Part shown: piece by piece, positions 34,435 to 42,652 of the stretch | Position numbering within the stretch: position 1 is the stretch's first letter | Layout of the letters: every line of letters starts with the position of its first letter | Origin: JALZUE01 sp051251725 | GTDB taxonomy: Bacteria; Pseudomonadota; Gammaproteobacteria; Enterobacterales; Alteromonadaceae | DNA length: 64,000 bases | NCBI GenBank assembly: GCA_051251725.1 | Contig: JBPOFN010000024.1 | Span: 1 to 64,000 of the forward strand | Direction: 5' to 3' | Made by a program: the position numbers and the translations under genes | Notes under the pieces: generated by a model | Told to the model about the DNA's origin: nothing | What the model saw: the letters and a program-made list of their open reading frames with translations, nothing else | Database searches by the model: none

Positions 34435-37400
34435 CTATTTAAATTGTAAGGCTAATTTATCTTCGCCCAAAAGTGCTTTTAATTGATTTAGCAATTTATC
34501 ATCTGGTGTTATCCGCCATTGTACACCAAGTTCTAACATTGCTTCAGCTTCTTGTCGCTGATATTTAATTCTGATCGGGCAAGTACCATCTTTATATTCT
34601 GATAATACTTGGCTAAATTTAGTTAAAAATTGCTCTGATGCTAGTTCTTGTGAGAACTCTAAATCAAGCGATTCAACATAATGTTCCCGAGCTTGCGATA
34701 TTGTCATAATATCTCGACCAGACATTGTAAGGCCACCGGAGTAATCATCAAAGCTGACCTGTCCAGTACAAACTAAAATTTGATCTTTTTCGATGATCGC
34801 TTCGAACTTTTCATAATCAGCGGGAAATAAACGAACATCAATACGAGCACTTTTATCATCTATGGTTACCAAAGCCCAACGTTGACCGCGTTTATTAACC
34901 AAAACTCGGACCGCAATAACTAAGCCTACTGCCGTTGCCGGTTTTTCTTTACTGGTTGGCTGCATCGACACTAATCGGCCAGAAGCATAACGTTTCACTT
35001 CATTTAAATAACGATTAATCGGATGACCAGTAAGATAAAGCCCTAAGGTTTCTCTTTCGCCTTCAAGCCATTCTTCTTCTGGCCACGGCATGACTTCTCT
35101 AAATGATTGTCTGGTATCTTCTGGCTGTTCATTGATTAAACCAAATAAATCATTTTGGCCAAGCGCTTCCGCTTTGGCATGTTGATCTGCCGCTTTTATC
35201 GCTTCAGGTAAGGTTTCAAACAAAGCGGCGCGATGAGGCGCATCACCAAGTTTAGGACCTAAGCTATCCATAGCACCTGCTTTAATGAGTTTTTCAAGTA
35301 CGCGTTTATTAATTTTCTTTAAATCAAGACGAGCACAAAAGTCGAATAAATCAGCAAACTTACCACCGGCTTGGCGGGCAGCAATAATCGCTTCAATTGG
35401 CCCTTCGCCCACCCCTTTTACCGCGCCGATACCATACACAATTTCATTAGCATCATTTACGGTAAACTTATATAAACCCGAATTAACATCTGGCGGTAAT
35501 AATTTTAATCCCATGTTTTTACATTCATCAACAAGGGTAACAATTTTATCTGTATTATCAATATCAGCAGACATTACCGCCGCCATAAACGGCGCAGGGA
35601 AATGCGCTTTCATCCATAACGTTTGATAAGAAACTAAGGCGTAAGCGGCCGAGTGAGATTTATTAAAACCATAACCGGCAAACTTTTCTACTAAATCGAA
35701 GATTTTCATCGCGAGTTCGCCATCAACACCACGATTTATCGCGCCTTGTTCAAAACCGGCCCGTTGTTTTGCCATTTCTTCTGGTTTTTTCTTACCCATC
35801 GCACGGCGAAGCATATCCGCGCCGCCAAGTGAATAACCGGCAAGTACTTGGGCAATTTGCATTACTTGTTCTTGATACAAGATAATGCCGTAAGTCGGTT
35901 CAAGAATTGGTTTTAAATCTTCATGTTGCCAAGTGGCATCAGGATAAGAGACTTCTTCTCGGCCATGCTTACGCTCAATAAAGTTATCAACCATGCCTGA
36001 CTGCAATGGTCCAGGGCGAAACAGCGCTACTAAAGCAATAATATCTTCAAAGCAATCAGGTTTTAATTTTTCGATCAGCGATTTCATACCGCTAGACTCA
36101 AGCTGGAACACCGCGGTAGTTTGCGCCGCTAATAACACTTTAAATGATTTAGGATCTTCCAGTGGAATGCGATCAATATTGATCCGCTCTTTACCCGCTT
36201 TTAATAATTTTTCATCGGCAATTTCAATCGCCCACTGTAAAATGGTTAAGGTACGTAAACCTAAGAAATCGAATTTAACTAAACCCGCGTCTTCAACGTC
36301 ATTTTTATCAAATTGGGTAACTGGGTTTTTACCTTCGTCATCACAATACAGTGGTGCAAAGTCAGTAATAGTCGTCGGTGAAATAACTACACCACCAGCA
36401 TGTTTACCGGCATTTCGAGTTGTGCCCTCAAGAATGCGGCACATATCGATTAAATCTTTTACATCTGAGTCTTGAGCATAAGCTTCTGGCAGGCGCGGCT
36501 CTTCTTCAAAAGCTTTTGCTAACGTCATGCCCGGATCACCCGGAATTAACTTAGAAATACGGTCAACAAAACCATATGGATGACCCAGTACCCTGCCAAC
36601 ATCGCGAATAACTGCTTTCGCTGCCATAGTACCGAAGGTAATAATTTGTGATACCGCATCTCGGCCATATAGCTCGGCAACGTGATCAATAACTTCATCA
36701 CGTCTGTCCATGCAGAAATCGATATCGAAATCCGGCATTGAGACCCGCTCTGGATTCAAAAATCGCTCGAACAGTAAATCAAATTCAAGTGGATCTAAGT
36801 CGGTAATTTTTTGGGCATAAGCCACCAATGAACCAGCACCTGAACCACGGCCAGGACCAACCGGAATATTGTTATCTTTACTCCACTGAATAAACTCCAT
36901 TACGATCAAGAAATAACCTGGGAAGCCCATGTTATTGATAACTTTTAATTCAATGTCTAAGCGTTCATCGTAAGGTTGGCGTTTTTCAGCAAAGTCCGCT
37001 GAATTTTTATCAAAAAGAAAATCTAGCCGTTCTTCCAAACCTTCTTTAGATACTTTAATAAAATATTCGTCAATCGGCATGCCATCGGTTGGGAAATCAG
37101 GGAGAAAGTATTCACCTAAACGTACGGTAACATTGCAACGTTTAGCTATTTCAACTGAATTGGCAAGTGCTTCTGGCACATCGGCGAACAGTTCACACAT
37201 TTCAGCTTCTGTCCGAAGGTATTGCTCAGGGCTATAACGTTTGGGACGACGTTTATCGTCTAACGTGTAACCATCGTGAATTGCCACGCGAATTTCATGG
37301 GCGTCAAAATCTTTTTCATGAAGAAATACGACTTCGTTCGTGGCAACTACCGGTAAAGATTTTTGTGCCGCTAATTCAACCGCTAAATGTAAATAGTTTT

Positions 37401-37989
37401 CTTCGTCATCACGGCCTGTTCGAATTAACTCTAAAAAGTAGTTATTTGGAAAGTACTGCTGATAAAAATTCACCATTTCATCAACAAAGCTTTTATTACC
37501 TTTTAACAGCGCTTTACCAATATCACCTTCGCGGCCGCCGGAAAGTAAAATTAAACCTTGAGCGTGTTCAATTAACCACAAGTTATCAATAACCGGTTTA
37601 TCTTGCACTGAACCGCGCAGATAAGCTTTTGAAATAAGTTCGGTTAAATTTTTATAACCGACATTATTACTGGCAAGAATCACTAGCCGAGAGAGTTCAT
37701 TACCAAGTGCCTCAGAGCGTACCCAGAAGTCGCTGCCAATAATAGGTTTAATACCAGCGCCATGCGCTGCATGATAAAACTTTACTAGACCACAGAGATT
37801 AGTTTGATCCGTTAATGCCAAAGCTGGCATATTGTAATCACTGGCTTTGGCGACTAAAGGCTTAACTTTTTGTAGGCCATCAGTCATCGAAAAGTCACTA
37901 TGAACACGTAAGTGAATAAACTTAGGCTGTTGATAGCTAGCTATTTCTTGCCCTTCAACCAGTTCGTGATTTTCGATTAAGTCAGTCAT
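34435..37989 (-). CDS. dnaE: DNA polymerase III subunit alpha
   Basis: The replicative polymerase of the holoenzyme. The 1184-residue protein has an N-terminal PHP domain (FIHLRVHSDFSMTDGLQKV at about 25-43), the polymerase palm with GPGRGSGAGSLVAY and the catalytic aspartates in MPDFDIDFCMDRR, the YQEQVMQIAQVLAGY fingers region, a GYGFNKSHSAAYA motif, a helix-hairpin-helix, an OB-fold (GLVIAVRVLVNKRGQRWALVTI) and a C-terminal tau-binding region. Length agrees with E. coli (1160). It sits 14 bases after rnhB and upstream of accA. Confidence 0.98.
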   Translation of the reverse strand: MTDLIENHELVEGQEIASYQQPKFIHLRVHSDFSMTDGLQKVKPLVAKASDYNMPALALTDQTNLCGLVKFYHAAHGAGIKPIIGSDFWVRSEALGNELSRLVILASNNVGYKNLTELISKAYLRGSVQDKPVIDNLWLIEHAQGLILLSGGREGDIGKALLKGNKSFVDEMVNFYQQYFPNNYFLELIRTGRDDEENYLHLAVELAAQKSLPVVATNEVVFLHEKDFDAHEIRVAIHDGYTLDDKRRPKRYSPEQYLRTEAEMCELFADVPEALANSVEIAKRCNVTVRLGEYFLPDFPTDGMPIDEYFIKVSKEGLEERLDFLFDKNSADFAEKRQPYDERLDIELKVINNMGFPGYFLIVMEFIQWSKDNNIPVGPGRGSGAGSLVAYAQKITDLDPLEFDLLFERFLNPERVSMPDFDIDFCMDRRDEVIDHVAELYGRDAVSQIITFGTMAAKAVIRDVGRVLGHPYGFVDRISKLIPGDPGMTLAKAFEEEPRLPEAYAQDSDVKDLIDMCRILEGTTRNAGKHAGGVVISPTTITDFAPLYCDDEGKNPVTQFDKNDVEDAGLVKFDFLGLRTLTILQWAIEIADEKLLKAGKERINIDRIPLEDPKSFKVLLAAQTTAVFQLESSGMKSLIEKLKPDCFEDIIALVALFRPGPLQSGMVDNFIERKHGREEVSYPDATWQHEDLKPILEPTYGIILYQEQVMQIAQVLAGYSLGGADMLRRAMGKKKPEEMAKQRAGFEQGAINRGVDGELAMKIFDLVEKFAGYGFNKSHSAAYALVSYQTLWMKAHFPAPFMAAVMSADIDNTDKIVTLVDECKNMGLKLLPPDVNSGLYKFTVNDANEIVYGIGAVKGVGEGPIEAIIAARQAGGKFADLFDFCARLDLKKINKRVLEKLIKAGAMDSLGPKLGDAPHRAALFETLPEAIKAADQHAKAEALGQNDLFGLINEQPEDTRQSFREVMPWPEEEWLEGERETLGLYLTGHPINRYLNEVKRYASGRLVSMQPTSKEKPATAVGLVIAVRVLVNKRGQRWALVTIDDKSARIDVRLFPADYEKFEAIIEKDQILVCTGQVSFDDYSGGLTMSGRDIMTISQAREHYVESLDLEFSQELASEQFLTKFSQVLSEYKDGTCPIRIKYQRQEAEAMLELGVQWRITPDDKLLNQLKALLGEDKLALQFK

Positions 37990-38003
37990 TAAAAATATTG
38001 ATC

Positions 38004-38633
38004 CTATTTAGCCTTCATCGCGGCAATTACATTGGCAACTGGTTTAAAACTGCTGCGATAGCAATCTAATACGCCAAGCTCTTTGATTTTTTCTAAATGT
38101 AGTTTGGTAGGATAGCCTTTGTGGCCAGCAAAACCGTACTCTGGATGTTGCTTATCTAGTTCGAGCATATCTTGATCACGTGCGACTTTGGCAATAATTG
38201 ACGCGGCACTTATCTCGGCCACGCGGCCATCACCTTTAATTACCGCGGCACTAGGTGCGTCAAATTTTGGTGTACGATTACCATCAACTAGCACATAATC
38301 AGGTTTAACGTTTAAACCTGCAACAGCGCGCTGCATTGCCAACATAGTGGCATGTAAAATATTTAAGGTATCGATTTCTTCAGGTGTAGCCCGGCCAATC
38401 GCCCATGCTATTGCATGTTGCTTGATTTGTGGTACTAACAGGTTACGCTTTTTTTCCGAGATTTTTTTCGAATCCGCTAAGCCTTCAATGGGATGCTCAG
38501 GATCAAGAATAACCGCAGCAGTAACAACATCGCCAACGAGTGGTCCACGCCCTACTTCATCAACTCCGGCAATACAAAACGCCACAGGATAAACAAATGC
38601 AGGTAATTCTTTTGTTTCTTTTTTACTTGCCAT
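38004..38633 (-). CDS. rnhB: Ribonuclease HII
   Basis: Cleaves RNA in RNA-DNA hybrids and starts removal of single ribonucleotides from DNA. The 209-residue protein has the type 2 RNase H signature GVDEVGRGPLVGDVV near 23-37 (first D and E of the active site), LADSKKISEKKR, the DGNRTPKF segment with the third acidic residue, and SAASIIAKVARDQDM. The C-terminal helix with GYPTKLHLEKIKELG is typical. It lies in the conserved lpxB-rnhB-dnaE order with short spacers. Confidence 0.97.
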   Translation of the reverse strand: MASKKETKELPAFVYPVAFCIAGVDEVGRGPLVGDVVTAAVILDPEHPIEGLADSKKISEKKRNLLVPQIKQHAIAWAIGRATPEEIDTLNILHATMLAMQRAVAGLNVKPDYVLVDGNRTPKFDAPSAAVIKGDGRVAEISAASIIAKVARDQDMLELDKQHPEYGFAGHKGYPTKLHLEKIKELGVLDCYRSSFKPVANVIAAMKAK

Positions 38634-38644
38634 TGAGGAACTCT

Positions 38645-39820
38645 CTAGCGGTTAATTAACTGAATAACGGCTTGTGCTGATTTTTCGCTAGCATCTTGTT
38701 TCAGTTGTATATGAATATCGGTAAAGGCAGAAATAAGGTGTGATTGATCTTGGTATAAGCGTTCATGGACCAAAGGGTAAATATGCTCAACGTCGACATT
38801 TAACTGAATAAGTTCAGGTATTAGTTCTTTATTGGCCATCAGATTTGGCAATGAAAACCATTTTAATTTGATCATTTTTCGAACCAAATAATAGGTTAGC
38901 CAATTAACTTTATAAATAACCACCATTGGCCGTTTTATTAACGCCGCTTCTAGCGTTACCGTACCTGAAGCTATTAATAAACAATCAGCGGCTGCCATAA
39001 CATTTTGCGTCTCACCAACATAAATTAATACAGGTAAATCGGGTGCTATTTCAGCTTTAAGCTGTTCAAATTGTTGTCGGCGTTTTTCGGTGATCATAGG
39101 CGCAACAAAAAGTAAGTCTGGATCTGCGACTAATAACTTTTGTGCGGTTTTTAAAAACGGTTCAACCAAACGCTTGAGTTCACCACCACGGCTTCCAGGC
39201 ATTAAAGCCAGAATTTTTTTATCTTGTGGTAAGGCTAAATCCGATCTGGCTTGATTTTTATCGGAAACCATTGGGATATCATCAGCTAATGTATGGCCAA
39301 CGAAAGTACATGGGATGCTATGTTTATCGTAAAAGGCTTTTTCAAATGGTAGCAGTGATAACACCATATTGGTGGCACGAGCGATTTTAAAGATGCGCTT
39401 CTCACGCCATGCCCATACTGACGGGCTGACATATTGCACGGTTTTAATACCAGCTGTTTTTAATTTTTCTTCTAACGTTAAGTTAAAATCGGGGGCATCA
39501 ATACCAATAAAAACATCTGGTTGGCGTTCAGTAAAATAATTAACCAAGTTTTTACGTATTGATAATAATCGTCTAAGTCGGCCAAGTACTTCAACAATGC
39601 CCATCACAGCCAGTTCTTCCATGGCATAAAGGCTGTCAAAGCCTAACGCCTGCATTTTAGGACCGCCGATACCAATAAATGTAGCCTTAGGATAATAACG
39701 TAAAAGTGCCGACATTAAGCCAGCACCTAAGGTATCGCCTGAGTGTTCACCAACAACAATAGCAAACACCGGCGCAGTTGAAGAGTCTTGTTCAACTAAA
39801 GTTTCAGAAATGCTCGGCAT
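38645..39820 (-). CDS. lpxB: Lipid-A-disaccharide synthase
   Basis: Joins UDP-2,3-diacylglucosamine and lipid X to the lipid A disaccharide at the cytosolic face of the inner membrane (GT19). The 391-residue protein shows VGEHSGDTLGAGLM near 22-35, FIGIGGPKMQALGFDSL, the IDAPDFNL motif, YVSPSVWAWREKRI, LALMPGSRGGEL and LLIASGTVTLEAAL. Length fits E. coli (382). It starts 3 bases after lpxA and precedes rnhB by 11. Confidence 0.97.
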   Translation of the reverse strand: MPSISETLVEQDSSTAPVFAIVVGEHSGDTLGAGLMSALLRYYPKATFIGIGGPKMQALGFDSLYAMEELAVMGIVEVLGRLRRLLSIRKNLVNYFTERQPDVFIGIDAPDFNLTLEEKLKTAGIKTVQYVSPSVWAWREKRIFKIARATNMVLSLLPFEKAFYDKHSIPCTFVGHTLADDIPMVSDKNQARSDLALPQDKKILALMPGSRGGELKRLVEPFLKTAQKLLVADPDLLFVAPMITEKRRQQFEQLKAEIAPDLPVLIYVGETQNVMAAADCLLIASGTVTLEAALIKRPMVVIYKVNWLTYYLVRKMIKLKWFSLPNLMANKELIPELIQLNVDVEHIYPLVHERLYQDQSHLISAFTDIHIQLKQDASEKSAQAVIQLINR

Positions 39821-39823
39821 AGC

Positions 39824-40597
39824 CTATCTAATAATGCCTCGGCTTGAGTTAGCAATAAAATCGCTAAACAGCTTTATTTCGTTATGCTGGGCTGAAACTT
39901 GGGCTAATTTAGCCACTGCTTCATCAGCACTATTACCTTGACGGTAAACCACTTTATAAGCACGTTTAATTTCGGTAATTAAGTCTTTATCAAAACCGCG
40001 ACGTTTTAAGCCTTCGGCATTTAAACCAAAAGGTTTTGCGCCATTGCCAGAAGCCATCACATAAGGAGGAATGTCTTTTAACACTAACGAACTGGCCGCA
40101 ACAAAACTATGTGCGCCAATATGACAGAATTGATGTACACCGGTCATACCGCCTAAAATAGCCCAATCACCAACATGAACATGGCCAGCAATTGACGCAT
40201 TATTGGCTAAGATACAATGACTACCAACAACACAGTCATGAGCAACATGAGTATATGCCATAAAAAGGTTATTAGAACCAATGCTAGTGATACTATTGTC
40301 TTGGATAGTACCGCGATGAATCGTACACGACTCACGAAAAACATTATTGTCACCAATAATAAGCTGAGTCGGTTCACCTTTATATTTTAAGTCTTGGCAT
40401 TCTTCACCAATAGAAGCAAACTGAAAAAAGCGATTACCCGATCCAATAATTGTTGGACCTTTGATCACGACATGAGATGTTAATTCACAGTTATCACCAA
40501 TGACAACATCTTTACCAATATAACAAAACGGACCAATAGACACGTTTGTGCCTATTTTAGCGCCCGGCTCTATAAATGCTTGATCACTAACTAACAC
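39824..40597 (-). CDS. lpxA: UDP-N-acetylglucosamine acyltransferase
   Basis: First step of lipid A synthesis: adds a 3-hydroxyacyl chain to UDP-GlcNAc. I take the GTG at 40597, which shares one base with the fabZ stop (TAGTG) and gives 257 residues aligned with the family start, rather than the longer frame from 40636 that would overlap fabZ by 40 bases. The protein is a left-handed beta-helix of hexapeptide repeats (IGTNVSIGPFCYIGKDVVIG), with the catalytic-type histidine region (TYTHVAHDC), HVGDWAILGGMTGVHQFCHIG and a helical C-terminal domain (NAEGLKRRGF). Confidence 0.95.
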   Translation of the reverse strand: MLVSDQAFIEPGAKIGTNVSIGPFCYIGKDVVIGDNCELTSHVVIKGPTIIGSGNRFFQFASIGEECQDLKYKGEPTQLIIGDNNVFRESCTIHRGTIQDNSITSIGSNNLFMAYTHVAHDCVVGSHCILANNASIAGHVHVGDWAILGGMTGVHQFCHIGAHSFVAASSLVLKDIPPYVMASGNGAKPFGLNAEGLKRRGFDKDLITEIKRAYKVVYRQGNSADEAVAKLAQVSAQHNEIKLFSDFIANSSRGIIR

Positions 40598-41058
40598 TAC
40601 AATACTCTTCTCGCACACATTAAATCGGCTGAGCAAACAACTTGCCCATCAACTTTTGCTTCACCGTAAAATTTCCACATACCGCGACGCTCTTTAATAA
40701 ATTGCACATGCAAATGCATGCTATCACCTGGAACAACTGGCTTTTTAAATTTGGCATTATCTATTGAGGCAAATAAATATAATTCATCGTCCTTTTTATC
40801 TTGCGCTGTTTTAAAGCCTAAAATACCAGTCGCCTGAGCCATTGCTTCAAGAATTAAAACCCCTGGAAAAATCGCCAAGTCAGGGAAATGTCCTGTAAAT
40901 ACAGGCTCGTTAATCGACACATTCTTTACCGCGTGCAACCACTGACCTGGTTCAAAATCTAATACTCGGTCAACTAGCAGCATAGGATATCGGTGAGGGA
41001 TTAACGTTTGAATTTCTTCAACTTTAATAACATTTTTAACTCTATCCAACTCATTCAT
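40597..41058 (-). CDS. fabZ: 3-hydroxyacyl-[ACP] dehydratase
   Basis: Dehydrates 3-hydroxyacyl-ACP to trans-2-enoyl-ACP in fatty acid elongation; hotdog fold. The 153-residue protein has IPHRYPMLLVDRVLDFEPG, the active-site histidine in EPVFTGHFPDLAIFPGVLILEAMAQ (split across H and the downstream E), and a C-terminal strand QVVCSADLMCARR. Its stop overlaps the lpxA GTG by one base. The lpxD-fabZ-lpxA-lpxB order balances phospholipid and lipid A synthesis. Confidence 0.97.
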   Translation of the reverse strand: MNELDRVKNVIKVEEIQTLIPHRYPMLLVDRVLDFEPGQWLHAVKNVSINEPVFTGHFPDLAIFPGVLILEAMAQATGILGFKTAQDKKDDELYLFASIDNAKFKKPVVPGDSMHLHVQFIKERRGMWKFYGEAKVDGQVVCSADLMCARRVL

Positions 41059-41063
41059 CCTTT

Positions 41064-42101
41064 TTATTTCTCTTTTTGCAATTCGTTTAACTGGCTAGCT
41101 AAGCTTTTAACTTGTGCCGTTAATTTATCTAATTTGTTTATTCTCGCGTTATTTTTTAACCATTCTCTATTTGGCATAGACGGCATGCCAGAAGAATAAA
41201 CGCCAGACTCAGTAATGGATTTTATAACCATAGAATTACCGGTAATAATGGTTTTATCTGCGATGGTCAAATGGCCAGCTATTGCCACACATCCGGCAAT
41301 TGTACAATACTTTCCAACCTTTGTACTGCCAGCAATTGCAGTTCCTGAAGCGATTGCTGTATTTTCACCAATAATCACGTTATGAGCAATTTGAATTTGG
41401 TTATCAATAATGACACCGTTTTCAATAATAGTATCGTCCAGAGCACCGCGATCAATCGTAGTACCCGCGCCAATTTCAACGTGATCACCAATAACTACAC
41501 TACCTAACTGAGGTATTTTCAGCCATTTGCCTTGATCATTAGCATAACCAAAACCATCAGAGCCGATAACAGTACCCGCTTGCACCAAACAATGTTTGCC
41601 AATAATAACTTTATGATAAACCGAAACATTAGCCCACAGTTTAGTCCCTTGGCCCAGTTGCGCTGATTTACCAATAAAACAACCAGCACCTATCACTACG
41701 TCATCAGCTAAAACAACATCAGCTTCAATTACCGCGTTAGCGCCAATGGCAACATTAGCGCCAAGAGTAGCACTGGCATCGATAACAGCGCTTGGGTGAA
41801 TATTTTCGGCCGGTAATGGCGTGTCATCAAGTAATTGGGCTGTTAAAGCAAATCCTAAATAAGGATTTTTCATCACTAACTTATTACCGGGAAAAAACTC
41901 GGCATTATCAAGTGATAAAATCACGGCATCAGCACTTGTTTCATCCAAGTGGCTTTTATATTTACTATTGGCTAAAAATGCTATCTGGCCTTTTTGGGCG
42001 GATAACAAAGTAGCAAGGCTACTGATCAAGCAATTTTCATCACCCTCAACAGTAGCCCCTATATGCTTGGCAATAGCACCAAGAGTATACGTTTTTTGCA
42101 T
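41064..42101 (-). CDS. lpxD: UDP-3-O-(3-hydroxyacyl)glucosamine N-acyltransferase
   Basis: Third step of lipid A synthesis: adds the N-linked 3-hydroxyacyl chain. The 345-residue protein has an N-terminal uridine-binding domain (TLGAIAKHIGATVEGD, QIAFLANSKYKSHL), a hexapeptide beta-helix, GSDGFGYAN, the catalytic-histidine region (QIQIAHNVIIGE) and a C-terminal helix. Its ATG shares one base with the skp stop codon (TAATG), so translation is probably coupled. Normal length. Confidence 0.97.
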   Translation of the reverse strand: MQKTYTLGAIAKHIGATVEGDENCLISSLATLLSAQKGQIAFLANSKYKSHLDETSADAVILSLDNAEFFPGNKLVMKNPYLGFALTAQLLDDTPLPAENIHPSAVIDASATLGANVAIGANAVIEADVVLADDVVIGAGCFIGKSAQLGQGTKLWANVSVYHKVIIGKHCLVQAGTVIGSDGFGYANDQGKWLKIPQLGSVVIGDHVEIGAGTTIDRGALDDTIIENGVIIDNQIQIAHNVIIGENTAIASGTAIAGSTKVGKYCTIAGCVAIAGHLTIADKTIITGNSMVIKSITESGVYSSGMPSMPNREWLKNNARINKLDKLTAQVKSLASQLNELQKEK

Positions 42102-42616
42102 TATTTTAATTTACTAACTTGCTCAACAACCTTGCCAGAAATATCTAATTCAGGTTTAGCAAAAGTAATAGTTTCTGCACGTAAGATCAGGTCAAACTTG
42201 TCTTTCGCTGCAATGTTATCAATTGCTTGTTTTACTAAAGCAAGTAATTTACCCGTTTCTTCATTTTGTCTAGCTTGTGATTTCTTCTGTAAAGCTTGGC
42301 CTTTTTCTTGATAAGCTTTGTATAATTCAACAACTTTAGTTTTCAACTCTTCTTGTTCTTTTTCAGTCATTAAAGCTGAATCACGTTTTTGCTTTTCTTG
42401 ATAATACTTAATATCTTTTTCCATTTGGGCAATTTCTGCACCGTCGTCTTTAAATTCTTCTTTTAACGACTCAACCATTTTGGCTGTTTGTGGTAATTGT
42501 TGCATAACCGCTTGAATATCAACGATACCTAATTTTTGTGCAGCCAAAGCTGAGTTTGCTAACAATGCACTTGAGGCTGCTACAGTGAATACCATTGATT
42601 TAATAAACTTGTTCAA
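42101..42616 (-). CDS. skp: OmpH/Skp family periplasmic chaperone
   Basis: Holds unfolded outer-membrane proteins in the periplasm for delivery to BamA. The 171-residue protein has a signal peptide to about residue 25 (SALLANSALA), a beta core beginning KLGIVDIQAVMQQLPQ and long charged helices rich in Lys/Glu/Gln (KDIKYYQEKQKRDSALMTEK), the tentacles of the Skp trimer. It lies 36 bases after bamA and overlaps lpxD by one base, the standard order. Confidence 0.94.
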   Translation of the reverse strand: MNKFIKSMVFTVAASSALLANSALAAQKLGIVDIQAVMQQLPQTAKMVESLKEEFKDDGAEIAQMEKDIKYYQEKQKRDSALMTEKEQEELKTKVVELYKAYQEKGQALQKKSQARQNEETGKLLALVKQAIDNIAAKDKFDLILRAETITFAKPELDISGKVVEQVSKLK

Positions 42617-42652
42617 TTTTCTCTCCTAAAATTCAATTAATGAGCTTTCTAA